From Paulinella micropora (Eukaryota; Cercozoa; Imbricatea; Euglyphida; Paulinellidae), in the NCBI GenBank assembly GCA_019918135.1, contig WBZZ01003147.1, forward strand, positions 82,501 to 146,500: DNA of 64,000 nucleotides. The letters run 5' to 3'. Under the pieces are notes generated by a model. That model was given only the letters and a program-made list of their open reading frames with translations, was not told where the DNA came from and did not search any database. Positions 1-11,109 of the stretch are shown here, in pieces. The stretch's first letter is position 1, and each line of letters starts with the position of its first letter. A program made the translations under genes and the position numbers.

Positions 1-2370
1 ATATTTATAGCGCCTCAAAATCGCGAGCATTCCCAAGCAACATTTTTTACTTATTCCTTGCAGTGGCAAGTATTTTATTTTTGAAACTAAATAAAAAATA
101 AAATGAATATATATATATATACATATATATGCTAGTGGCTGTGCCTAGAGCAGAGATCTCTTGAAGAATTTACTACTGACACGGTCCTGATCGAAGACGC
201 GCACTTGCAAATTTTGTATTATTATATAACAGACTTATAGCTAAATTAGAGTCCTTAACATCAGACAATGCAGTCTCAGCCAGTGTCATATCTCATCAAG
301 GGGGGGGGGGGGGGGGATGTAAAGCTTTCGAATCGTCGCTAACGACTCCTGGGTGAGAGTGCATTCATCCTTTTGTTGGTTAAGATCAGAATGACTGTAT
401 TTATTGTATGAAGGATTCTTGCTCCACTTAATTCAAGCACTCTGAGAATAACCTAATCTTCCTACTCTCTATAAAAGAGGAAATCAATATGGTTGGAAAA
501 TGTAGATTTTCAGAGCAAAACAACAAAGGAAACAGAGCTATTTCCTATTGTCCTGCCTTACGATAATATTATCTTTTGTAAAAAGTACTACAGGTTACTT
601 ATATTAATATTATCGCTTTCAGCTGTCTCAGGATAATGACACTAAACACAACCAACCATATCTTATCTAGACATAGTTCATGTATAATTCGCTGTGTATA
701 GGGGTATACGAAAAAATTGCATACTTAGCTATCTGCGCATACGATTCCCATAGTCTTATACGGGAACCTTAGTTATTAGAAGTAGATAGGTGAAAATGAT
801 CTTTAGGTAGCCTCCTCATCAACAATTGCTTTCTCAACGTTTCTGATCTACTTTGAGCAGAAGTGATGAGGAAGCACTAGAATCACCTAGCTTGCCTCCT
901 TGTCAGTTGACAGTTGCCACTTATCTCAGTTGTAACATACTCTATGCTACAAAATACAAATTTGAATTTGGAGACTTCGATTTCAAATTTGAATTTGAAT
1001 TTTGAATTATCTCTGCCTCCCCCCTCCCCCCCCCCCCCGGACCTGCTATGTACGTACAACGAGATGCATCTTGGTAGGTTCTTATCATCACTCACTCGAG
1101 GATATTAAAATATAACAATCACGTACGTTGTCGTGCCGCCTTCGAGATCCTTCATACCAGTTCCGTCCCTTTCACGTCGGCTTCCCGCTTCACAGGATCC
1201 ACTAGATCATGAAGTTGCTGGGAAGATCTCGACTTTCTGTTGGTGGAGATCATTGCTGCAATCTCATTCATACCAAGGATCCTTCTTATCCTGAGTGTTA
1301 AGAAATTAAAAACCAAAGTTACTACAAATTTCGTAACAACATCGCCGCCGTCTATTGTTGGAATGAACTAGCGCTATGCTAGTGTCAAGGTAACTGGTGC
1401 TACTGAGTATTTTTGTTTTGTTTTGGCTGCAGACATTTTCTTGCTGCCCCTCTGCGAGTGTCTTCGTGCGAACGAAATAGCAAGTGTCTCATGATATATA
1501 CAACCAATTGTCTGTGTCTCAAAACGAGTCTAGTGTCATGCATCGGAACATTCCTGTTCGAGATAGTCTATGAAATCCTCCTTATTATACTAGACTATGA
1601 TGGTGGTGGCCACCTCCATGCGGGTTAGTCCGCATCCTGTGAGTCAAGGCGCTCTTTCCAAGCCTCCGCCTCGGACGACGATACATAAGTACTCCCCTAC
1701 TACCCACTGTTGTGGCACTGGCTGTGCATCCTTTGTAAAGTCGTCGAATGATCTCTCCCGCCTAATGCTAGTATTGTTGCCTCCAATACTGCCATTTGTG
1801 TCAATAATGATGGATAAAGTCTAGCGCCTGAGTCCGTCGGGGTCATTCGAAATCATCGCTTTGAATAGCACTCTCTCATTCGAGTCTTGCGTGGACACTG
1901 TACAGTCTGCAACATACCTCATACCATCGCGTGCGAGCATCGTTTTCTTGTATAAAACGTTGATGTAGCGTTCTAAATATTTTTTTTAATTCTATTGTAC
2001 CTACCACTTTTCTAAAGGAGAATCTAAATATGCTAATTTATAGCAGTCAGACAGTTTGCTTTTTATTACTTTCTACATTCATTTCATTTTAGCCAAGAAA
2101 AATACATAAACATGCATAAAATATTGAACTGCTACAAAAATTAAACATATATAAAAAGTTTAACATATATAATATTTTGTATTTATATAAAAAAGTTCAA
2201 CCTCATACAAAACCTTATACTTCGAACTTTTCACGTTTATATAACTCAAATTATTTCTTATAAATCTAACTTTTTCCAACAAGTTTATATATACATACAT
2301 ACATACATACATACACACATATATATATGGATATAGATATATATTCATATATAATAATAATAGTACTAAT
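1..2370. other. non-coding host DNA, no gene recognised
   Basis: No open frame here resembles a protein. The stretch holds an (AT)n run near 107-130, a G homopolymer at 301-317, an A/T-rich near-tandem of the word AATTTGAA near 958-1005, a C homopolymer near 1020-1038 and an (ATAC)n run near 2290-2315. Short open frames of 60-90 codons lack motifs and overlap simple repeats. It could be intergenic, intronic or old transposon sequence; I see nothing that decides. Confidence 0.5.
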
Positions 2371-2801
<431 letters not shown>

Positions 2802-2968
2802 TGTATCTCCTGCCAATTGCTGAGCCAAAAGGCCATGTGCATCCAGTCCTCCATTCCATAAGGAAAGTCTCCACACCAATCGGTGGAATAAAGGAAGTGC
2901 ATAGAACATTACTCTAGGAGCTTTATACCAATCAGCCCATGGAAAGGACCGATGGCCTATGTACTCCC
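2802..2968. other. unique spacer between AAT arrays
   Basis: About 165 bp of unique sequence beginning GTGTATCTCCTGCCAATTGC. It does not match the SINE body except for a loose resemblance in its first 25 bases (CTCTGTCAATGGCTGA against CTCCTGCCAATTGCTGA). It may be a second SINE-like family that shares the same tail signal. Confidence 0.4.
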
Positions 2969-3155
<187 letters not shown>

Positions 3156-3304
3156 AGTGATTCTCTGTCAATGGCTGATGCAAATCTGCACATCACCCGT
3201 CAGGGGAGTACGAAGAATTGACGATAGGCTCTAATGACACCCCCGCGAGGGCAGTTCCAACACTTCCAGACGGACCGGTATGTTCAATGAAAATACTGGT
3301 GGCA
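3156..3304 (-). mobile_element. SINE copy 2, lacking the tRNA head
   Basis: Same body as copy 1 (on the plus strand CTCTGTCAATGGCTGATGCA, then the ACACCCCCGC segment and TGTTCAATGAAAATACTGGT), but it stops before the tRNA-like head and has only one copy of the internal direct repeat. A missing 5' head is the usual result of incomplete target-primed reverse transcription. Confidence 0.65.
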
Positions 3305-4689
<1,385 letters not shown>

Positions 4690-4885
4690 AGTCTTGGCTA
4701 GACGTTTGTAAATCCTGTTTTGTGGCTAAACAAGTTCCAAATCCTTTTTGTTCCGACTGACGTTTGCAAATCCCTTTTTCTGTTTTTTCTGGCTGAACAA
4801 GTCTCAAATCCTTTTTGCTCCGACCGGACGTTTGCAAATCCTTTTGTGCTGCCTTTTTCTCGTGGCTGAACAAATGCAATCCTTT
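4690..4885. repeat. three imperfect tandem units of about 65 bp
   Basis: The words GACGTTTGCAAATCC, TGGCTGAACAAG and CAAATCCTTTTTGCTCCGAC recur in the same order about three times with small indels. This is a minisatellite-like tandem repeat. An (ATT)n array follows at about 4896-4939. Confidence 0.7.
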
Positions 4886-4891
4886 TTGCTA

Positions 4892-4895
<4 letters not shown>

Positions 4896-4938
<43 letters not shown>

Positions 4939-4939
4939 T
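4896..4939. repeat. (ATT)n microsatellite
   Basis: About 14 ATT units. Confidence 0.95.
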
Positions 4940-5335
4940 GACTTGTTGATTTTGAAAGTAGAAATGCTGTGCCAAGAGCATCCCGAGACCGACCAGTCTT
5001 TGGACTGGAAGATCAGGAGGAGACTGCACTTCTTATCGAACGACCATGTCAGTAGTATAGGGGGCCACTTCGGCACAATTTTTTAGAACAAACAACAGAC
5101 GCCCCCAGCCAGAGAGACACACCCGGCCGGGCCGGACGGTGACAAAAATGCAATATACAAGAAAAAAGGAATTAAGCACAGGACTAAAACATCGATAACT
5201 AGCTTAAAAAATCTTCAAACCAAAACTTTTGTTCGTTTGTTTTGTGCGACGCATCTCTTCACTTTTTTGCTCTGTCGTTTATTTTTTTCTCACCCATCAA
5301 ACTATATAACTCAACTATATAACTTATTCGTAATA

Positions 5336-5860
5336 TGTCACTATTACTAAATCTAATTCCCAATAATGTAAAAGATAAAGATATGTGGAAAGAACAGTTT
5401 GAAGTAATAGATACAGCTTAAGCAAAATAAAGGAATTGAAAATAAAGGCAGAGAACGAAGTTCAAAAAGATGAGGTGATAATTGAGAATATAAAGAAAGA
5501 GTTGATGAAGAAGAAGGAGAGACTAGATGCGCTGAAAGAGACGATAGAATAAAGAAAGAAGGAGAGAGACAAGATAGAAAAAGACTTGAAGAGGATAGAC
5601 GACGGGAGTTGAAAAAGAGAAAGATTGAAAGTGAGACAAGATCGATGAAGCATTGGAAGAAACATAATTGAGGAACGATAGAGGGGAGTGATATAGCAGA
5701 GATGGAAAGAATGATTGAAAAAGGAACTGTATTTACAAATGCTTGTATGATTATTAAGAAGTTAGATGAAATATGTGTAGGAGTAGGGGACTCGCAGAGA
5801 ACAGATGAAATAAGTAATAAATTAGGGGACTGTGGGCTAAATACGAATAATGCATATCGT
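5336..5860 (+). pseudogene. degraded AT-rich coding-like segment
   Basis: Starting with an ATG at 5336, this purine-rich strand reads as short Lys/Glu/Arg-rich pieces in all three plus frames, broken by stops, in the style of a coiled-coil protein from an AT-rich mobile element. No frame stays open longer than about 60 codons. The long minus-strand frame over the same bases (5353-5898) is Ser/Leu/Phe-rich and looks like the antisense shadow of this coiled-coil composition. Origin unknown. Confidence 0.35.
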
Positions 5861-6457
5861 TGATGGGTCAGTAGTTGAATTTTCGGCCCGCAGGGCACAC
5901 TCTGTTGGGCAAAGTCTGTCAGTCGTCGTGTCCGTCCCCGATGAAAAAATTATTGACTTTTTTACACAATGTTAAACAAAAGGGTTATGGAGCTACTTTC
6001 TGGGTAAAACGCGGAAGCCGGCCAAGACTGAGAGTGAGTAACTTCTGCGTAAAATGAGGAAGCCTGCCTAAAGCTGTTCAAATCTTTGCCTGGGAAAAAA
6101 AGACTGTACAGTAGGGTGCAGTGAAAAGTTACAGGGGGGGGGGGGGTGTAACTTTCCTCACTTTTGGCTGAGTCTAGTTAAAATTATCTTACACCCCTTC
6201 TTTTCACCACGTACCGCAAAATCAGGCCGGTTCATCTTGCTAGTTGCCTTTTTTTTCCCTGACATACTGCCTTTTTTCCAGTTTTGGAAATCGTCGCCAT
6301 TTTCATCTGCAGAACAAAATCACTAGTTGAGCTGTTTCTCTGCGTATATGAACGTGGTTACTGCAAGGTCACAAGAACATGCAACATAACATTCATTTGC
6401 AATATTTTCTAGTTTTTCTTTGAAAAAATATATTATTCCATTATACATAGCATATTA
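5861..6457. other. AT-rich spacer, no gene recognised
   Basis: Contains a G homopolymer at about 6136-6147 and nothing that reads as protein or structured RNA. Confidence 0.45.
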
Positions 6458-6552
6458 GGAATTAAAAAATTTCTCATTTATAAAATGTATTTCTGTTTGT
6501 TAGCATCTAGATTTTTGTCAGCTATCGTGCTGGTACTTTGGATTACTTCTCC
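6458..6552 (+). repeat. outer flanking repeat, left copy
   Basis: About 95 bp starting GGAATTAAAAAATTTCTC and ending TTTGGATTACTTCT. A near copy lies at 34727-34822, directly after the right LTR. It is not part of either LTR, so both sides of the copia element carry it. It is followed by about 29 bp (ending CGAGAGAATTCAATAG) that recur in inverted orientation at about 34170-34198. Confidence 0.7.
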
Positions 6553-6581
6553 AATAACGCCACTCGAGAGAATTCAATAGC

Positions 6582-7017
6582 TATAGGACCGTAATTCCCG
6601 TAATATTCCGTTCCCAATTTTCCGGTAACAATTGAACTCAGAAATGCAGTATTATTACCTTTTTAGCTAGTTCATTACCAATTTTAATAATCCGGATTAA
6701 TGCCGAATATAGTCGTAAATATTTCCTTTAACCACAATAATATTGCCAACGCATTGCAGGCACATACACACAACCGCACCGATCTATCTTTTATCTAGAA
6801 CAGTGTCCATGATTTACTCTATTACAGTCATACCATAGTCACATCAGTCATAAATTGAGTTTCTATAAATTCTAGAGCGCCAAATCACATGTCTTTCACA
6901 ATATTGAATATATACCATTTGTTATTATTTTCATTAAGTATGTTTATTGAAGCTAGAAAGTTCACTGAGTTATAGCTGTATTTATATAGATTTAATAAGG
7001 ATGGATTACTCTGGTCC
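6582..7017 (+). repeat. copia 5' LTR
   Basis: 436 bp matching 34284-34726 over its full length with scattered substitutions and small indels. The ends carry a short inverted repeat (GGACC at the start, GGTCC at the end). A primer-binding site follows three bases after the 3' end. Confidence 0.88.
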
Positions 7018-7465
7018 CTTGGGTTATGAGCGGACGCAAGTGGCGCTGCAATGCCCGCGTTTGTCAGGTAAAGCCTCTGCGTTTGAAGAGTGGAGATGGT
7101 CGTTCTTACAGTTTATCGAAGGTGTGTATCCTAAATTTTTGATTTTTATTGCAGACGAGAATGGACCGATGCCACTGGCCGAGCTGAAGACCTACATCAC
7201 GCCTACGACGGCTGAATTGAAAGAGGCTACGGAGGGCAAAGGACTGGGAGACCCAGCCGTCCCTCTAGAAGAACAGAAGGAAGCAATCGACGACCTGGGC
7301 GCGAACTACATGTCTCAGGACCTGGAGCAGTGTCTCCCTCATAGTGCCGGAGAAGGTAAGGTTATCTTGCATTGCCAAGCTGCGGTCATACCTAGCAAAT
7401 GCTTTGCAGGGGCACCCGGCGATGTTAACGATACGGAGGGCAGGTAATCATCCAAGAGAGATGTA
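7001..7465 (+). pseudogene. copia gag region, 5' part
   Basis: Open frame beginning near the LTR end and crossing the primer-binding site. Its acidic/helical composition fits a copia gag N-terminal region. It is cut by the insertion of the nested virus-like element, whose target duplication starts at 7466. The rest of gag continues at 28451. Part of a broken retroelement. Confidence 0.6.
7021..7033 (+). promoter_or_regulatory. primer-binding site, initiator tRNA-Met anticodon region
   Basis: GGGTTATGAGCGG lies three bases after the LTR. It is complementary to the anticodon stem-loop of eukaryotic initiator tRNA-Met. Drosophila copia and Ty1/copia relatives are known to prime from such an internal half-tRNA instead of the tRNA 3' end. 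The assignment is by pattern only. Confidence 0.6.
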
Positions 7466-7471
7466 GGCGAG

Positions 7472-7611
7472 AGTAGATGATAACCCAGAACTCGGCAAGA
7501 ATTTAATCAATTCTTGACCTCGTCTGGGTTGTTGAAGCCTTCCTGTTGATAGTAGATACAAAGAAACAAAAACAACCAAATAGCCTTATACAGCACACTA
7601 CAAGAAAACAT
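7472..7611 (+). repeat. element 1 left terminal inverted repeat
   Basis: 140 bp starting AGTAGATGATAACCCAG. The complement at 28305-28444 matches at all but two positions. The outer 60 bases fold on themselves (CAAGAATT against AATTCTTG, and CCCAGA against TCTGGG), so each repeat is itself a hairpin. Confidence 0.95.
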
Positions 7612-7798
7612 GTATGTATTATTAAATTGAACTTTTTCGTCTTACTCTTCCAACTTCAAATCAACCACCTACCACACACAAGTATGGTATGAGTAAATCT
7701 CTTTGAAATGAAGAGGGCTTTCGCCCAATTTTTTAAATTGAAAACACACTAGTTTATACTCCTATGTGCTAAAGGAGTTAGTAGTAAAAACTACTATT

Positions 7799-8284
7799 TC
7801 AATTAATTCTTTGTCTTTTATATTTCTCATATTCTTCAATTACATTGTATGTTGTTTTTCCTCCTTCAATCATTTTTCTTGCTCTAATCTCATCATCAAC
7901 TCCCATTGGTTGATTTTCGGCACTTAGCCAATTCTCAAATAATCGTAATTGTTTTTTCTTGTTCAATTCTTTTCTCTTTTCTTCTCTCTTTACCAAATCT
8001 ATTTTTTCCTTTCTTTCTTTTTCTCCTTTTCGCATTTCAAGCATTTCGTTAATAGCAGTTCCTTTATTTTCGCACTCTCTTTTTTGCTTTTCCAATTCAA
8101 TCCTTTCTTTCTCATTCTCGTCAAGTTTGCTTTGAATTATTTCATTTCTTGTTTCGTTTTTCAATTTGTGTTTTATTAACTGAGAGTAATGTGTATCTTT
8201 TAATTTTTCTAACCACTTATTGTGGTATTCTCTTTCAGTATATTCTCCATCGCTACTATCATCATCACTCATTCTTGTTAGCAC
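7799..8284 (-). CDS. coiled-coil protein of unknown function (element 1)
   Basis: 161 codons, extremely Lys/Glu-rich, with an almost continuous helix at residues 30-120 (heptad-like LEKQKRE and KREEKRKELNKKKQ stretches) and an acidic serine-rich N-terminus (SDDDSSDGEY). A second start lies four codons in. The frame is intact. It is the first gene inside the left repeat and is transcribed outward. I recognise no family; a structural or nucleic-acid-packaging role is only a guess. Confidence 0.7.
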   Translation of the reverse strand: MLTRMSDDDSSDGEYTEREYHNKWLEKLKDTHYSQLIKHKLKNETRNEIIQSKLDENEKERIELEKQKRECENKGTAINEMLEMRKGEKERKEKIDLVKREEKRKELNKKKQLRLFENWLSAENQPMGVDDEIRARKMIEGGKTTYNVIEEYEKYKRQRIN

Positions 8285-8565
8285 TTTGACTGATTAAGAC
8301 TATTCTGAAAAATGAAAAGTTGGACACTGTCCAGTTTGTCAAAATCTGGCAAGAGGGTAAATTGACCTGAGCCTATAGGTGGCTGGTGTAAAAAAAAATT
8401 TCGCTTTTCCTTTTTTAAGGCATTTCAAACGAACAGCCGAAATCCAGAAATTCACACAATTGAGTAAAATGTTTTTCCTCGTGCTTTTTTGTTCTGCGAC
8501 TTTTTTTTTCAGAATTCCAAAAGCGATCAAGGCAAGAAGCCCAAACCCTCGTCTGTTGTGCAGGT

Positions 8566-9076
8566 ATGGCCGACAACGAACCGCGGGAGGAGCCAGAGGA
8601 GGGCGATGGCAAGGTTCCTGAGGAGAAGCAACCTGAAGACCCCGAAGTAAAGGTAAGTTGGTTGTTTCATTTCTTTTTTTTGCCAATGAAGGGGGGTTTA
8701 GGCGTTGGCAGAAGCAGTTGGTGCAATGCGCGTCGGTCTTATTACCGCTCAAAATATTCCGAAAGAATTGGGTAGGATTGGGCGGGAGCCAAATCACGAG
8801 CGTAATCAACCGATTGAAGGCAAGCAGGATTATTGGGTAGAATTAGATAAGGAAAATGGCGTTGCCAGAATTTACCAACTACCGAATGAGGGCCTTCCAA
8901 GAGCAAAGTTGAATGCGTACAAATCACCGATGAGGAGGGAACAAGTACCAGAACATTTCGTTGTCCTTTTTACAAATGGAAGTTTCAGGCTTTTTCGTTT
9001 GTGGGATAATATCGGCACAGTCGCAGACTATTATGGGCTCACCGTCAAGACGGCTTACAGGGTTGTGTTTGAATAA
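8566..9076 (+). CDS. intron-containing gene of unknown function inside element 1
   Basis: Two exons, 8566-8652 (29 codons) and 8702-9076 (124 codons plus stop), separated by a 49-bp intron with GTAAGT at its start and TTTAG at its end; both exons are phase 0. The protein is about 153 residues: an acidic Pro/Glu tail, then a compact domain with IPKELGRIGREP, YWVELDKENG, FVVLFTNGSFRLFRLWDN and DYYGLTVKTAYRVVF. Its GC content is clearly higher than in the neighbouring element genes and it is the only gene here with a clear spliceosomal intron, which suggests capture from a cell genome. No family recognised. A further upstream exon is possible because 8565 is preceded by a CAG. Confidence 0.62.
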
Positions 9077-9201
9077 AGGTTTCTACCAACACCACTCTAT
9101 TATATTGGCTACTTTGTGACAATTAATCAGGTTTCCATGGGTTCAAGTATTTGTTTTAAACTTGGCAAAGAAGTCAGTATAATAGTATTTTTTTATTTTC
9201 A

Positions 9202-10204
9202 TTAAATGTCTAGTATTACTTTTGCCTTTCGTTCTCTCTTACTTGTTCTGATGTTTTCCGCCTCTATTTCTTCCCTTTTAAGTAGTTCTTTTGTCTTCTT
9301 CTCTTTTATGATTTCTTTTGTTTGTTGTTTTATGTCTTTCTCTTCATCAATAGGTTTTGTAAAATCGGTTTTCAATAAATCATTCGGGCTTACTAACTCG
9401 TCATTATTTAATATTAATTTAAATCCGGAACGGCCTTTAACTTTATAAATAATTTTGCCGAAAGTCTTTCCTCCTTTCGCAAACATTAGTTTTTTGTTTT
9501 CCTTTCTTACAGTATCACCAACATTGAATTCATTAATAAGGTCATCACGAGTGATAGTCTGTTTATTTTTATCTCTTCTAGCAAAGACATCCACTGGTCT
9601 GGCTTGAATTCCTCTATGAACTTTGTGGTTATAAGCATTAACCAAATCTTGAATATAACTTACCCAATCAAAATTTCTATTAGTTTCAAATAATAAATCC
9701 AACCACCTTCTAATACTCCTTATAACTCTATCAACAACCGCTAAGGCCCTATGGTCGCCTACTTCAACCACATCATGCTTAATACCATTTTGAATAAAAT
9801 AATCACGAGTAGCACCTTTATATTCTCCTCCGCTGTCTGTTGTAATTGATTTAGGTTTATAAGGTATAGATTTCAAAGCATAATAAACTTCTTTCGCTGT
9901 TTTATTTTTAATGGAATGATTATTAAATATCTTGAATGACAATCAATCCAAACAAGCATCCAAGCATATCCTTTATTTCCTTCTTATCTTTTATCTTACT
10001 CATATCGGCTAAGTCTAAGAAAACTTGGTCTAATGGATTATCAACCCATATAGTATTCCATATTTTCGGGTTCTTTTTCTGGTGGTGTATTTCAAGGGCT
10101 TCCTCTTCTTTTGTTTTAACTACTTCTCCAGTTGGTGTGTCTTCTAATTGACTATTACGATTTTGATTATTAATAATTGTATGTTTATGGTCTAAATCTG
10201 GCAT
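9202..10204 (-). pseudogene. retroviral-type (rve) integrase of element 1
   Basis: RNase H-fold DDE integrase. An early catalytic-type Asp region (FLDLADMSK) is followed by TTDSGGEY, then HRALAVVDRVIRS. Downstream come YNHKVHRGI and the small beta-barrel tail (VKGRSGFKLILNND, VSPNDLLKTDF) typical of Polinton and mavirus integrases; the last 60 residues are a Lys/Glu helix. Such integrases insert linear protein-capped DNA and leave 5-6 bp duplications, which fits the GGCGAG repeat here. The region is not open throughout; about one break. Confidence 0.88.
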
Positions 10205-10213
10205 TTATATAGT

Positions 10214-10471
10214 ATGAGATTTTCAAAGTCAAATGTAAAAAACAAAAAATATAAAGTCATTAGTCCGAAAGGTAAGGTTATTAATTTTGGAGATAACAGA
10301 TACAAACATTATAAAGACCGCATAGGTTTATATTCACATTTAGACCATTTGGATAAAGAAAGAAGAAAAAAATACAGAATGAGAGCAAAAGCAATACGAA
10401 ATTCAAAAGGAGAATTAACTTATAATAATTCAGAATATAGTAATTTTTACTCATATCATTATCTTTGGTGA
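10214..10471 (+). CDS. small basic protein, DUF5754-like
   Basis: 85 codons, intact. KKYKVISPKGKVINFGDNRY opens the conserved part, followed by YKDRIGLYSHLDHLDKERRK, YRMRAKAI and an aromatic C-terminus ending YHYLW. This arrangement (K-V-I-P-G-K-FG, an H/D-K-RR-Y block, then W at the end) resembles the small protein family seen in many nucleocytoplasmic large DNA viruses and their satellites (DUF5754). Function unknown. It begins only nine bases beyond the integrase start, in the opposite direction, so the two share a divergent promoter. Confidence 0.65.
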   Translation: MRFSKSNVKNKKYKVISPKGKVINFGDNRYKHYKDRIGLYSHLDHLDKERRKKYRMRAKAIRNSKGELTYNNSEYSNFYSYHYLW

Positions 10472-10481
10472 TGATATTTGA

Positions 10482-10501
10482 AAGACGACTTCGTCGTTTT
10501 T
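10482..10501. terminator. hairpin between convergent genes
   Basis: AAAGACGACTTCGTCGTTTT forms a tight stem (ACGAC/GTCGT flanked by AAA/TTT, loop TT or TTC) followed by more T residues. It lies between the convergent ends of 10214-10471 and 10524-11045 and could serve as a 3'-end signal for both. Confidence 0.55.
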
Positions 10502-10523
10502 TCTTTTTATTTACATTTGGACT

Positions 10524-11045
10524 TTAGAATTTTAAGAAACATTTTTCAACATCATTATTTTTTTCTTTCTTAGCACCACCAGAAGATTGATTATATACTT
10601 TTACACTCACACTACTAGACTTCTTACCTTTGCCTTTCTTTGGCTTCGGTTCTTCTTCTTCACTACTCTCACTTTCACTTTCTTCACTCTCAGGCTCTGG
10701 CTTCTTACTCTTCTTCTTTTCCCTCTTACTCTCTACCTTCGCTCTCTTGATTTTCATCTTAGCCATCTTTTCCGCAATCAAGTCAGTAAAATCAACCTCA
10801 TCCTCACTATCACTGCTTTGCTCGGGTGTGTCATCTTGGTCTTTTTCATTAACAATATCGCTCGCCACATTTTTATTTTCTATCTCTGCTATTTTTTGTT
10901 CCATATCTTCGTCTTCACTTTTAACCGCATTTCGGTATTGTTCCAAAACCTTATTGGCATGTTCCATCTTTCGTTGTTTTGCTTTCGCTTTTATTCCTTC
11001 CACTGCACTCCCCCAGTTCTTACGACTTGCTTCTGGAGACGGCAT
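10524..11045 (-). CDS. charged low-complexity protein (element 1)
   Basis: 173 codons, intact. The N-terminus MPSPEASRKNWGSAVEGIKA is followed by a helical region, an acidic stretch (SSDSEDEVDF) and long mixed-charge Glu/Ser/Lys tracts (ESEESESESSEEEEPKPKK), then a short tail ending CFLKF. The composition fits a disordered, phosphorylatable protein. No family recognised. Confidence 0.62.
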   Translation of the reverse strand: MPSPEASRKNWGSAVEGIKAKAKQRKMEHANKVLEQYRNAVKSEDEDMEQKIAEIENKNVASDIVNEKDQDDTPEQSSDSEDEVDFTDLIAEKMAKMKIKRAKVESKREKKKSKKPEPESEESESESSEEEEPKPKKGKGKKSSSVSVKVYNQSSGGAKKEKNNDVEKCFLKF

Positions 11046-11109
11046 TTATACTAAGATTATTATATTTTAGTATTTTTTAAATAAATAAATAATTAATTAA
11101 TATACGAAT

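Noticed and set aside
5353-5898. 181-codon minus-strand Ser/Leu/Phe-rich frame
   Set aside because: Antisense shadow of a purine-rich, coiled-coil-like plus strand that is itself degraded.
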